From Harmothoe impar (Eukaryota; Annelida; Polychaeta; Phyllodocida; Polynoidae), in assembly GCA_947462335.1 (NCBI GenBank), contig OX381714.1:57829800-57893799 (forward strand): a stretch of DNA of 64,000 nt, written 5' to 3'. The notes beneath the pieces were generated by a model that ran no database searches, was not told the DNA's origin, and saw only the letters and a list, made by a program, of their open reading frames with translations. The position numbers and the translations under genes were made by a program. Positions 9,278 through 18,405 of the stretch are shown piece by piece (within the stretch, counting starts at the first letter, position 1; each line of letters begins with the position of its first letter).

Positions 9278-12052
9278 TCAATTTTGGAAGACCACACGAC
9301 AACCCCTAGCGACAATCGGTGTAGGGACTGTGGAGAGTGGTAACGGGCTTGGTGCCTGGACTGATGGGTGTCCTGGGTGAGGGCTATCCCTTCTTCCTGA
9401 TGGAGCCCAATCATGCCTTTCATGGGGAGATCTATTTCTACCGGGACTCGGTGGCCGGGGGCATTCTCTCTTGTAGTCTCCCACTGCTCCGCAGTTGAAA
9501 CAGCTGCGTGCGGGGGACTGGTGCCTGGGGTTATCTCGCTGTAACTCCTCTAGCTGCACAGAGAGGGCGGCCAGTTTCCCTTCCAGGGCTTTTTGGCCTG
9601 GGTTGATGGCAGGGCTCTTTCCCCGAAAATTGACCTTCGAGGCTTCGCTTTTCGCGTCTACGCTCCGCCATGCCTCCTCGCGAGCGGCTGCCTTTATTGC
9701 TATCTCTAGCGTTGCTGGCTCTGCATCATAAACGGCTTTGCCGAGTTTGGGACCGAGTGCCTGGGTGAATTTCTCGATGGCCATTACCTCTGTGGCCTCT
9801 GGGGGAAACTCTGGATAAGCCAGTTTTACCAGATACCCTATATCCTGCCCAAGGGCCGGTAGGCTTTCCGTATCCTTCAGGGAGCGACTCTTGAGTGCTG
9901 CTTGATGGACGGCAGCCTGTTGCTGCGCCCCAAAACGGCTCTGAAGAGCTTTATCCAGCCGTCGGAAGGAAGTGGTGAGTTTCGGACTACCTCCGTCTAT
10001 GAATCTTTGGGCCTCGCCCTTGAGTTGGACAAGGAGCATGTCCAATTGCTCCTCTTCACTCCACTCATTCAGTTGTGAGAGACGGAGGAAATAGTTTCGG
10101 AACTCCTCCCATGGTACCGAGCCGTCATACTCTCTGGCCTTCAGTTGATTCCTCTTTCGTGTTCTGGGCGGGGTAGAACCCCGGAGGGGTGGTGGTGAGC
10201 GGCTTCGCCGACGGGTTTGTCTGTGTCCCCGGCTCCCTGTTGGTGGACGATGCCTGGGTTGCTCCCAGGGGTAACCACGGCCTCGAGGCCGCCAGTTGTC
10301 ATCAGACGAGCTTGAGGATGACGAGGAGCGTTTACCTCGGTCATCATCCTGGCACCGGAGTACTGGTCTCTCTGGCACTCTTGCCTCAGGTTGATGAGTG
10401 TTATGTCGGGACCTTACCCTCTGTGGTCGGGGACGGGGATATACATACTCGTTTGAGATAGTCTGCCTGCAACTGATGTTGGGTTGTGGCCGTGCAGGTG
10501 GTGGCGATTGGCTCGGAACATGTACCTGGCGATCAGTCGGCAGACGCCTGGGGTGATTGGCTCCATCTTGATTGGGAGCACGGCGGCTCGGCCTCTCACG
10601 ATCCGACGACTCCGATGAGGAGGACCGTCTGCCTCTATCATCATTACGACAGCGGAGACTTGCTCCGGTTCTAGTCTGCTGAGTGCATGACCGCATTGGC
10701 CTCGACCTTGCATGGCGATTACGGGGATAGCTAGTATGATAGACCCCGGAGGTCACTTCTCCTCGCATACTGGCAGTTGTAGGCCCAGGTCGTACTGTTT
10801 CATCTGATCTAGGGGGTGTGATGAACTTTTCAGTCATTAACTGAGTGAGCTTACTCACCTGACTGCTCAGTGATTCGGCCAATTGCCATACAGCTTCTAC
10901 GACCTCAACATTCGAATGGTGTTGAGTTTCATCCCTACCAGAAGGGTGAGGGCATCTGGAGGAACAACCGGACTCTGGTTCGGAAACTAGATTATCAGGC
11001 GGTTGCCGAGAGGATGATGTTCTTGTAGGTGACTGATACAACCTGTAGTGGTTAGTCAAGTTCCCATGGTCACCTGCAACATTCGATGGGCTTCTGCGGT
11101 TGTACCTATAGTTGTCTGAAATAGCCTTAGACACATCTCTGTAGTCATCACTGTGGTCACTTCTTATAGCTCCAGATGAATTTCTGCGGTCGTAACCATG
11201 GTCAGCTGAAATGGTTGTAGGCACACGCTGGTGGTCATAACCGTGACTGCCTGAAACAGCGGGTGAAATATTTCGGTGGTCAGACCCGTGGTTGCCCGAA
11301 ATCGCAGAAGACAAATCGCGGTGGTCATAACCGTAGTTGCCTGAAATGGCAGTTGACAAATTGCAGTGGTCATGACCGTGATCGTCTGAAAGGGCAGAAT
11401 ACGCACTTCGGTGGTCATCACTGGGGTCTCCTGTGTCAGCCATAGCCGGGATTTGGTGGTTGTAATCAGGGTCGCTTGTAGCAGCCATCACAGGATTCCG
11501 GTGGTAACCGCTAACGGTTGTAGCCGTGGGGTTACCTTGTTGATCCTGACTAGTGCACTGTCCAATGTGGTCAGTGGGAGAGTAGGCTCGGTCCCAGTAG
11601 CTGTGCTGGGGAGGGATATGGAATAGAACTGCCGAGTCCCCACGGTCGCAACCATGGTTACCTACCACTGTAGTAGCTGTGGAGGCTCGTCGCTCCTCTC
11701 GACTATTGTCGCCCAATGCCAGTTGACCAGGTCTTGTGGTTACCGGTTCAGCAGGAGGGTAGTCTCCGTCCCAGTAGTTTAGTCTGGAAGGGCTACGGAA
11801 TGTGACTGCCGAGTCCCCGCGCTCTTGATGGTGATGGTCTAATGTGTTGTCAACAGTTGCGGCGCGTTGGTCATCCCTGATGTTGCCTGACAAGCGCTTG
11901 TTGCCTCGTCTGGCGTGTTCCTTCCGACTCTGTCTCTCCAGATACTCTGGGTAAAAGTCTGGCCGGCGCAGACTTTTGGATCGGTCCCGTTGCCGACACG
12001 GACTTGGAGTTGGACTCCGGGACTGCTCCCGACTACTGATGTAGTTTGCCAT
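9278..12052 (-). CDS. Gag polyprotein of the gag-only LTR element
   Basis: An uninterrupted 924-codon ORF. In order it has an Arg/Ser/Pro-rich N-terminus, about ten 15-residue tandem repeats (roughly residues 180-335, rich in Tyr-Asp-His and Ala-Ile-Ser), two RS-rich stretches, a Ty3/gypsy-like capsid (about residues 635-800, containing WEEFRNYFLRL and LVQLKGEAQRF), and one zinc knuckle near residue 850. The knuckle reads C-X2-C-X4-D-X4-C: the usual His is Asp, one base change from a His codon. Capsid proteins of this family assemble the virus-like particle in which reverse transcription occurs, and the knuckle binds RNA. The frame is intact despite its length, which fits recent or selected function. 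The capsid is clearly different from that of the gypsy element at 45-56 kb. It is far longer than a typical Gag because of its N-terminal half. Confidence 0.85.
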   Translation of the reverse strand: MANYISSREQSRSPTPSPCRQRDRSKSLRRPDFYPEYLERQSRKEHARRGNKRLSGNIRDDQRAATVDNTLDHHHQERGDSAVTFRSPSRLNYWDGDYPPAEPVTTRPGQLALGDNSREERRASTATTVVGNHGCDRGDSAVLFHIPPQHSYWDRAYSPTDHIGQCTSQDQQGNPTATTVSGYHRNPVMAATSDPDYNHQIPAMADTGDPSDDHRSAYSALSDDHGHDHCNLSTAISGNYGYDHRDLSSAISGNHGSDHRNISPAVSGSHGYDHQRVPTTISADHGYDRRNSSGAIRSDHSDDYRDVSKAISDNYRYNRRSPSNVAGDHGNLTNHYRLYQSPTRTSSSRQPPDNLVSEPESGCSSRCPHPSGRDETQHHSNVEVVEAVWQLAESLSSQVSKLTQLMTEKFITPPRSDETVRPGPTTASMRGEVTSGVYHTSYPRNRHARSRPMRSCTQQTRTGASLRCRNDDRGRRSSSSESSDRERPSRRAPNQDGANHPRRLPTDRQVHVPSQSPPPARPQPNISCRQTISNEYVYPRPRPQRVRSRHNTHQPEARVPERPVLRCQDDDRGKRSSSSSSSSDDNWRPRGRGYPWEQPRHRPPTGSRGHRQTRRRSRSPPPLRGSTPPRTRKRNQLKAREYDGSVPWEEFRNYFLRLSQLNEWSEEEQLDMLLVQLKGEAQRFIDGGSPKLTTSFRRLDKALQSRFGAQQQAAVHQAALKSRSLKDTESLPALGQDIGYLVKLAYPEFPPEATEVMAIEKFTQALGPKLGKAVYDAEPATLEIAIKAAAREEAWRSVDAKSEASKVNFRGKSPAINPGQKALEGKLAALSVQLEELQRDNPRHQSPARSCFNCGAVGDYKRECPRPPSPGRNRSPHERHDWAPSGRRDSPHPGHPSVQAPSPLPLSTVPTPIVARGCRVVFQN
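11051..11515 (-). repeat. 45-bp coding minisatellite in gag (about ten units)
   Basis: GTGGTC-like words recur at 11,186, 11,231, 11,276, 11,321, 11,366 and 11,411, exactly 45 bp apart, with more diverged units on either side. Because 45 is a multiple of three, copy-number change keeps the gag frame open. The encoded unit is 15 residues. Confidence 0.85.
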
Positions 12053-14327
12053 TTCCGACTTAATAGCGGGTCAGGGGGAATGGAGGGATTCTGGGAAAAA
12101 TAATGACAAAACAACGCCAGGACAATGATCCCGTTTATAACACTCTATTTCTTCTCTCTCTTTTTTTTTTTTCTTCACAGAAAAACAACTACCCTGCAAT
12201 CAAAGTCACATAACAACATGCAGTGGTAGGGAGGGACCAGGGAAATATTTCGGAGGTACTCTCGATTAAGCGACTTTAGTCGTTCCGCGGTTGTTGGGGT
12301 GACCGTTACGGAGATTTCTCGCAACACCGAAATTGGGTGTCGCGAGCACACATTAATGGATCACCAGCAGATAATTTCTACTGATGGGAAAATTTCACAA
12401 TTTTATACAATAGCGGTGAATCCACCGTAGTCAATTTCACTATACAGACAATAGATTCAAGACCTGAGCAATCTCAGGGAGACAAATTTGATGCCTAGCT
12501 ATGCTGACCTTGACTCTATGGGACTAATAAATATCAACAGGATCAAAGATTCAAAGACCAAAGGCCAAGACCAAGACAATGTGTGGGTACCAGCCAATTC
12601 TGAATCAGAATAATTTATTAGGCAATTATTATCAATTTGTCACTACCAAAATTACAGGCAGTAACACAGAATAATTAACAAGTGTCAGTTCCAAGAAAAT
12701 GATTACTCACTGACAATTATTGTAGTAGGTCTAGACTGGGCCTATAGGTTGAAATGTCAGTTTAAGATGACTTTACTAAACTGGATGATAGTAGCCTAAG
12801 TAGGCCTATACTGGAAATGTCAATTTATGATATATAATATCACTCTGGTATAATCCGATACATGTACATGTTAACACAGTGTAGGCTGGGTACCCAACAT
12901 GTCGATTGACACAAGACTTGACTAGTGACAAGAATGCAAAATAAGTCTAGAACCACGTTGTCAAACTAGAACTTGCACGGACGAAATCCGAGTCTGTTTT
13001 GATCAATTTTCACTCCAAGTTCCCGGTCTGTAGAACGTCAACTCACATCCCTAGAAAGACTTTTCTGACCTGGCACCTAGGTGAAACCTACAACCAATAG
13101 ATAGGAGACATGTTTGGGCAGTTTGGGGTAGTTTATAACGAGCAAACCACGGCAAAACAATCACCGAAAGTGTAGAAATATGAGCGGCGATTCCGTGTCG
13201 ATTTTCGAGTCTGTTTGATTATTCTCACTCTAGGTTTCGGGGTGTAGAAACGTCAATACACATCTTACCAATCAATATTCTCGGTGCCCATGCTTCCTGG
13301 GGATCACACCCAATAAATAACCGACATATTTGGGTAGTTTGAGGCTGTTTTGATGAGGGGAAACACGGCAAAACCAGCGCCGAAAGTCCGACGGAAATTT
13401 CCGAAAATGTCAACAATAAACACTTTCAGTTTCGGGTCTGGAAACGGTCCAATACACACATGAGAATCAATATTTCCGACTTCTCCCCTTTGTAACTTCA
13501 CAACCAACAAATATCCAACATGCTTCGGGTAGATTCTGAGGAGAACACGGCAACAACAACACCCAAAATAGTAGAAATGTCCGTGGAAGTCTGACGGAAT
13601 TTCCGAAAATTTCAACAATAAATCCTTTCACTTTCGGGTCATCAAACAACAACAGCCGACCTTACAAATCTGTCCCAACTTGTTGAGGATCACAACCATT
13701 ACATACCTGACATTTTTGAGTAGTTTGAGGTTGTTTTGATGAGGGGAACACCGCCAAAACCAGCGCCGAAAGTCCGACGGACGGGGCGATTTGGCAGTCT
13801 GCCAACGCACACCGAAGCTTTACTTTCGAAACTTTTCGGCGCCACATCCAAATACGAATGTGCTGAATCTGGCCAAAGTAACGGAATTTCCTCCGGATTT
13901 TTGATAATCGAGTGTTCTACTTGATCACCTCTACCCTTTTAGAAAACTTTTAGTTGAGCGATTTAGTTTTTATGGACCATCTAATCTCAGCGTTCACCGT
14001 AATCAAAACTTGAAAACTGACCACGACATTTCAAAGTGGGCAGGGCCGGTGCTCGGAAGACTTATCGACGAAATTCCAAAAGTACAAATATGTCAAATCT
14101 GGCCAAATAAAGGGAAAATCTTCCGGAATCTTTATAACCGATGATTCTACTAGCTGTATATGATCCTCTCCACCCGTTTAGAAGAACTTTAGATGAGGGG
14201 ATTGACTTTTATGCGCGATCGAATGTTCGCGTGAATTTCACAAAATTGAAAATGGAAGAGGACGGGGATGGCGACCAGGAGGCAAATCGCCATCGGCCGG
14301 GAAAACCCATTTTTGTGGATTAAAGAA
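12053..14327 (-). other. Long 5' leader of the gag-only element
   Basis: Some 2.3 kb separate the PBS from the gag start codon. The PBS-proximal half is built from two degenerate tandem arrays. One is a roughly 195-215-bp unit in four copies (about 13,018-13,790, with the CATnTTTGGG-like anchor at 13,109, 13,325, 13,519 and 13,711). The other is a roughly 245-bp unit in two copies (about 13,835-14,050 and 14,080-14,270). The remainder (12,053-13,010) is AT-rich without a visible ORF. RNA packaging signals or an intron could lie here, but none can be pinned down by eye. Confidence 0.6.
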
Positions 14328-14342
14328 CCACCGCTGTCACCA
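14328..14342 (-). promoter_or_regulatory. Primer binding site, tRNA-Leu-like
   Basis: On the minus strand, two bases inside the 5' LTR, the sequence is TGGTGACAGCGGTGG. It is complementary to a tRNA ending CCACCGCTGTCACCA, which from memory differs by one base from the animal tRNA-Leu(AAG) 3' end. The same 15 bases occupy the PBS position of the gypsy element at 55,950-55,965. Confidence 0.75.
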
Positions 14343-14344
14343 GT

Positions 14345-14991
14345 TTAACGGGAGAACGGCCAAGGACTTAATATAGACTAGATAGGTGTTCGAATGAGAT
14401 GTGATTACTACATATTTAAGCTGGGAGAAGGGTGGAAACTGAGGGATCCAAAATGTCTAGATTGAAATGAAGGCAACTCATGTGGAATCAAAACAAGACA
14501 CTGTCATGTTGGATTTGGGTGACAAAAAGGACATATATTGTCAGTAAACGATACAGAACATGAATACTATGGTCACAGGTCAGCAATGATAAATGTATAT
14601 AAATTGAGATCTACCTAAATACTCACCAAAAGGCTAAAAGTAATGGAGCTGGCTCAACATGGTTCTAGTCTGGTTCTGGGTTCAAGGTAAATCTGACTTC
14701 AAAAGGCCAGCAGCCAATCAAATGGCCCAATCTGGGTCAGGTGATTGGCAACCAAGGAATGTTTATCATCCCAACCAAACTATTTAGTTAAATACATAAT
14801 TATACAGAAATAGCAGATGCTAAATCATAGGCCTAAGGTTGGATATAGTATTAAGGTAAAGTGTGACCAAAGATGGGGAACATTTATGTAGTAAACCCTG
14901 GGAAAGAGGTCACGGGCGTAATAGACGCAGTCTGCTTGGTGCCCGTCTTTGGCGGCGGCGGTGGCGCCCGGAACTAGCCGTTCCTGCCACA
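14345..14991 (-). repeat. 5' LTR of the gag-only element
   Basis: A 647-bp repeat, identical to 7,572-8,219 apart from the two differences noted there. As the 5' LTR it should carry the promoter: a TATATAAATT-like stretch near 14,597-14,606 (AATTTATATA on the minus strand) is a candidate TATA box. It is followed outside by the ATTAT target duplication. Confidence 0.9.
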
Positions 14992-15400
14992 ATTATGCCG
15001 CCCTTAAAGTTTTAAGTAAAACATGAAATCCAGCACAGTGTTTTAATGCACTATTTTCCTTCATCACTATGATACATGAATGCAGCCCTTGCAAGTACCC
15101 CACCGCCGCTGGAGTTGATGAACCCAAAAAGGGATGGAATTATGCAGAAATGCTGTACCTGCAAGTAAATCATAGACACAATGACAATACATGAAAGTAT
15201 ATATATAGGCATCTTATGGTCCCTAAATGATTAATATGTGAATCTGTGATATGTGACTCATTCTACCATATCTTCCCGCATAAGATTGAAGCCTGGTTAT
15301 GTGGTAAAGGGGTAAAACAGAGCAATAACTATAAAGTTGGTTGGGCTTGATGTTGTCTGTTTTTTCTGCTCTCTTTCCCTCCCTCCCCCATTAGGTGATT
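14992..15400. other. Non-coding flank
   Basis: AT-rich flank of the LTR element. ATGAATGCAGCCC-like words near 15,075 recur in several places in the window (for example near 60,570), marking another diverged dispersed repeat. No gene is seen. Confidence 0.4.
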
Positions 15401-15429
15401 GGTGTCTATTGATGCCCTTCTCTTTTTGC

Positions 15430-15960
15430 TTTAGGCTGATAAGCCATGTGGGGCTGTGTTATTCCTTAATGAAGGCGCATTATAAAGTGCCATTGGTTAC
15501 ATCATTGACCACTCCTTACCCGCATGGCAATACTAGCACCCAATTGGCACACATACGCTTGGTAGAAAACAGTCAACACTGACTCAACTAAATACAACCA
15601 TAATTACTAGATGCTGGCCTTATCAATGTTTACCTTGAGTGTGAGGAAGAAAGTGTATAATTGGGAACATTTTCAGCCAACATGTGATTAGTCTGGTTTT
15701 CACACTCCCAGCAATTGAATTTGAAAGGTCAGAGGATCAAGGTAAAAGCATTGACACACCAGGAGACTGCAGATGTTTCTGCAGATGTTTCTGCTTTTTG
15801 TTACATGTAATTGAATTATCCTTTTGCTGTTCTTCAAGACTTTGATATGTTTCCATTTATATCTCAGATTTAGTGCTGTAAAGGAAATAGGCAGCTTGAC
15901 TAACAAGGTGGAAGAAATATTATTCTCTCATTAACAAGGAAAATCAAAAAGCTTGTCCTA
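15430..15960 (+). repeat. Dispersed block X, second copy
   Basis: This copy matches about 245-900 in inverted orientation and about 32,570-33,480 in direct orientation. Shared landmarks include the GTGGGGCTGTGTTATT run near 15,448 and the GAGGAAGAAAGTGTATAATTGG run near 15,640. No ORF is conserved among the three copies, so this is an old repeat or segmental duplication rather than a gene. Confidence 0.6.
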
Positions 15961-16399
15961 TTTGGACTTCTTAATTAGCATGATCAGACAGAACTTAAGG
16001 TCATCATGAGGTAAGGTATTTACGGACAACAATTATTGAAAACAACCACGTTTTTCCAATACCAAAACAAAATAACAGGTGACAGAATTGTGTTTTTAGA
16101 AGGAAAGAATAGCAAACTATTCATTTGTATTGACTTCCTGACGTGGCAGAAGGTAGGGTTTCTGTGCTTGTTAAGATGGAAATAAACAGCATTTTTGTGA
16201 ACATATCAACTATTACCTTTGAACAATAATTACACTTTGGCATATTTTGAATAAAATTGATCATCTAAATATGAAAAATTATCCGGAAATTCTTGTTTGA
16301 TAAAATGATTTCAATGTTATATTTCTCCTGTTGACATTTAAACCACATAAAGGTGAAGAAAAATATTTGATCAAATTATCAGAAAAGTCACCCTTTCTT

Positions 16400-16680
16400 A
16401 CATTATACTAGTCCTTACCTGCTAACAACAAGGCATGCTGGATGGGTGCAGGACCGCTATAGTCTATTGTGGCAACATTGATCTTGTGTAGATGTATATT
16501 CAGTATTATATTCCCATTAGATCGATGCTCAGCTGTTGTATTTTGGTATGATATTAACTGTAGGTATTATAGGCACTGTTTGGGATTAGATCAATAATGC
16601 ACAAACAGGGAGGTGGTAATGAAGTCAGTTGTCAATATTATCTACATTACAAAGGTCTAGTCTGTTCTGCGCTAATTTCC
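16400..16680 (+). repeat. Diverged inverted partner of 4,980-5,420
   Basis: Reverse-complement match described at 4,980. Flanking sequence from 15,961 to 16,399 is AT-rich and featureless by eye. Confidence 0.55.
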
Positions 16681-16712
16681 TGCTGAACTGTAATTTCGAG
16701 TCAACAAAATAT

Positions 16713-17520
16713 CAGGGTTCGCGCTAGCCACTCGCCAAATCGCCAGTGGCGAATCAAACTTGAATTTGGCTAATGCTACCCCCTGAAAATTCGCCAAATT
16801 GGCAAATTGTGGCTAAGGGACTTATCTTCCCTCAATCACCATAGCCATGTTATACATGTATATCATTTGAAAGGGGAAATTGTGGGGAAGCCAGTCAGAT
16901 TGATTATATTCTGATGTAACGTAATCATGAATATTCCCCAAAGAAAAACATTTTGCCAGGGCCACAGATTTAGAGGTGAGTGTAACGTATCAGTCAGTGC
17001 CTTAACTAGGTGATAGTGTCAGGGGGAGGAGGGGGGGGGGTTGGGCTGAGAAGTAGGAAAGCAGGAGTATGTGAGACTGTGAGCCTGTGAGAGGAGGGTG
17101 CAAGATAAGCTTGAATTATATACATCAATGCTGGGAAATTCTAATTAAGTGCAAACGGTTCCTTCAAAAGACATATTCATCAAGCTATAAGTCCTCCCAT
17201 CTAAAAAAAATATCAAAGAATATGATTCTATCCGTTTTCAAAGTTAGAAGACACCTTCCCATTTCAAATTTTCACAGAATCTATTTACATATTGCCATAT
17301 CATAAGCTGCGGAAAAAAATGTGATTAGAATTTATAATTTATATCTCATGTAATAAGGCGATTTATATGGGTGAGCCAGAAAGTAGTATAAAAACTACAT
17401 TTTAAATGAATTTAAACAGGCAAAAAAAGGTTTGGCTAATCAATGATGATTTTGGCTAATCCAAATGGGTAACAATTCGCCAAACTGGCTAATAGAATAT
17501 ATGTACTAGCGCTAACCCAG
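16713..17520. mobile_element. 808-bp hAT-like non-autonomous element
   Basis: It begins CAGGGTTCGCGCTAG and ends CTAGCGCTAACCCAG, an imperfect inverted pair, with AATAT on both sides (16,708-16,712 and 17,521-17,525). Subterminal words TTCGCCAAA and TTGGCTAAT are repeated near both ends, like transposase-binding repeats. The CAGGGTT start recalls hAT elements, but the 5-bp duplication is shorter than the 8 bp usual for hAT. There is no transposase ORF. Confidence 0.6.
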
Positions 17521-18071
17521 AATATGATATAGCTCTGTTTGCAAAATTGTCTATGTTAATCAGTAAATAATAAATGTCAGAAACAGACTCGCTTGGACTC
17601 AGCTAGACATTGACCAACCTGCTTCCCACAGTCATATTAGAAATAGATATTAACAGGAATATCTATGCATCACAGACAAGAAAAAGAAATAAAGCTATTT
17701 TTCTGAATTAAAAGTCTCCACCCAGTCATTTGAAATATATTCAATGGTATGTCATCACAGGAAAGCTTCTTTGCCCTGTGGAAAAATCTCTAAGCTGTCG
17801 AATGTCTATCTTTCTGCACCTAGGAATCTCTGATAAGCCATATTTTGGAACTTTAGCTTTCGGACACCAGTGTAGCATAAGGGTTTGTTGCTCAGATTGT
17901 ATCCAGTATCCCAGCCATTTTGTTGTAGATTACCTACTGATGTGATATCAATTTCTCTTTTTTTCCTTTGTGGCCATTTAGTATGGTATTGCTAGGGTGT
18001 AGTATCAGTAATTAATCCATAGGAGTGTGGCTTCAGACTCCCTTGGTATTTTGAATGTTAGTCCAACATGC

Positions 18072-18264
18072 ATGGGGTGACCATGCGCGCATGGTTTGTC
18101 ATTCATGGCCCTCACTGGGCAGATCACATTATCCTACCTACTATATTCCTCCCCCAACACACTACCCTACCTACTGTAACTCCCACACCTGTTACACTGA
18201 CCCACCTTATGTAAGCCTCCACCACTCACCTGTTTTATGACCTACTTCCTCACTCCACTACAAC
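18072..18264 (+). repeat. Split direct repeat A1
   Basis: 193 bp, identical by eye to A2 at 21,585-21,777. It starts ATGGGGTGACC and ends CCACTACAAC. As the left terminus it probably contains the promoter. Confidence 0.9.
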
Positions 18265-18405
18265 GGCGAGAGGAGACGAGACTTCACAGAAAAACATGGC
18301 CGCGCCCACAACTGCACTGCCCGAGACGTAAACAACACGAAAAGTAGTGAAAATGAAGCCATCGACAGTGCCAATACACCCCAGAGCACGCCAATCGATA
18401 ATAGC
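18265..18405 (+). promoter_or_regulatory. Short leader with upstream ORFs
   Basis: Only 141 bp separate A1 from the RT start codon. A ten-codon upstream ORF starts at the ATG near 18,296, in a good ACATGG context, and a second out-of-frame ATG follows near 18,352. These could reduce initiation at the RT start or force reinitiation. Confidence 0.4.

Larger units (their letters stand above)
7572..14991 (-). mobile_element. Gag-only LTR retrotransposon (complete, very young)
   Basis: The 7,420-bp element is bounded by direct repeats and flanked by ATTAT on both sides (7,567-7,571 and 14,992-14,996). On the minus strand the order is 5' LTR, PBS, a 2.3-kb repeat-rich leader, one gag ORF, a 1.0-kb 3' region, PPT and 3' LTR. 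I find no protease, reverse transcriptase, RNase H or integrase ORF, nor an obvious decayed one. By eye the LTRs differ at one base and one single-base indel, so insertion is recent. The layout resembles the gag-only (TR-GAG) class of non-autonomous LTR elements, known mainly from plants. It presumably relies on pol supplied in trans. Confidence 0.88.

Noticed and set aside
11164..11421. 85-codon second frame inside gag
   Set aside because: It is the 45-bp gag repeat read in another phase. The main gag frame explains it.
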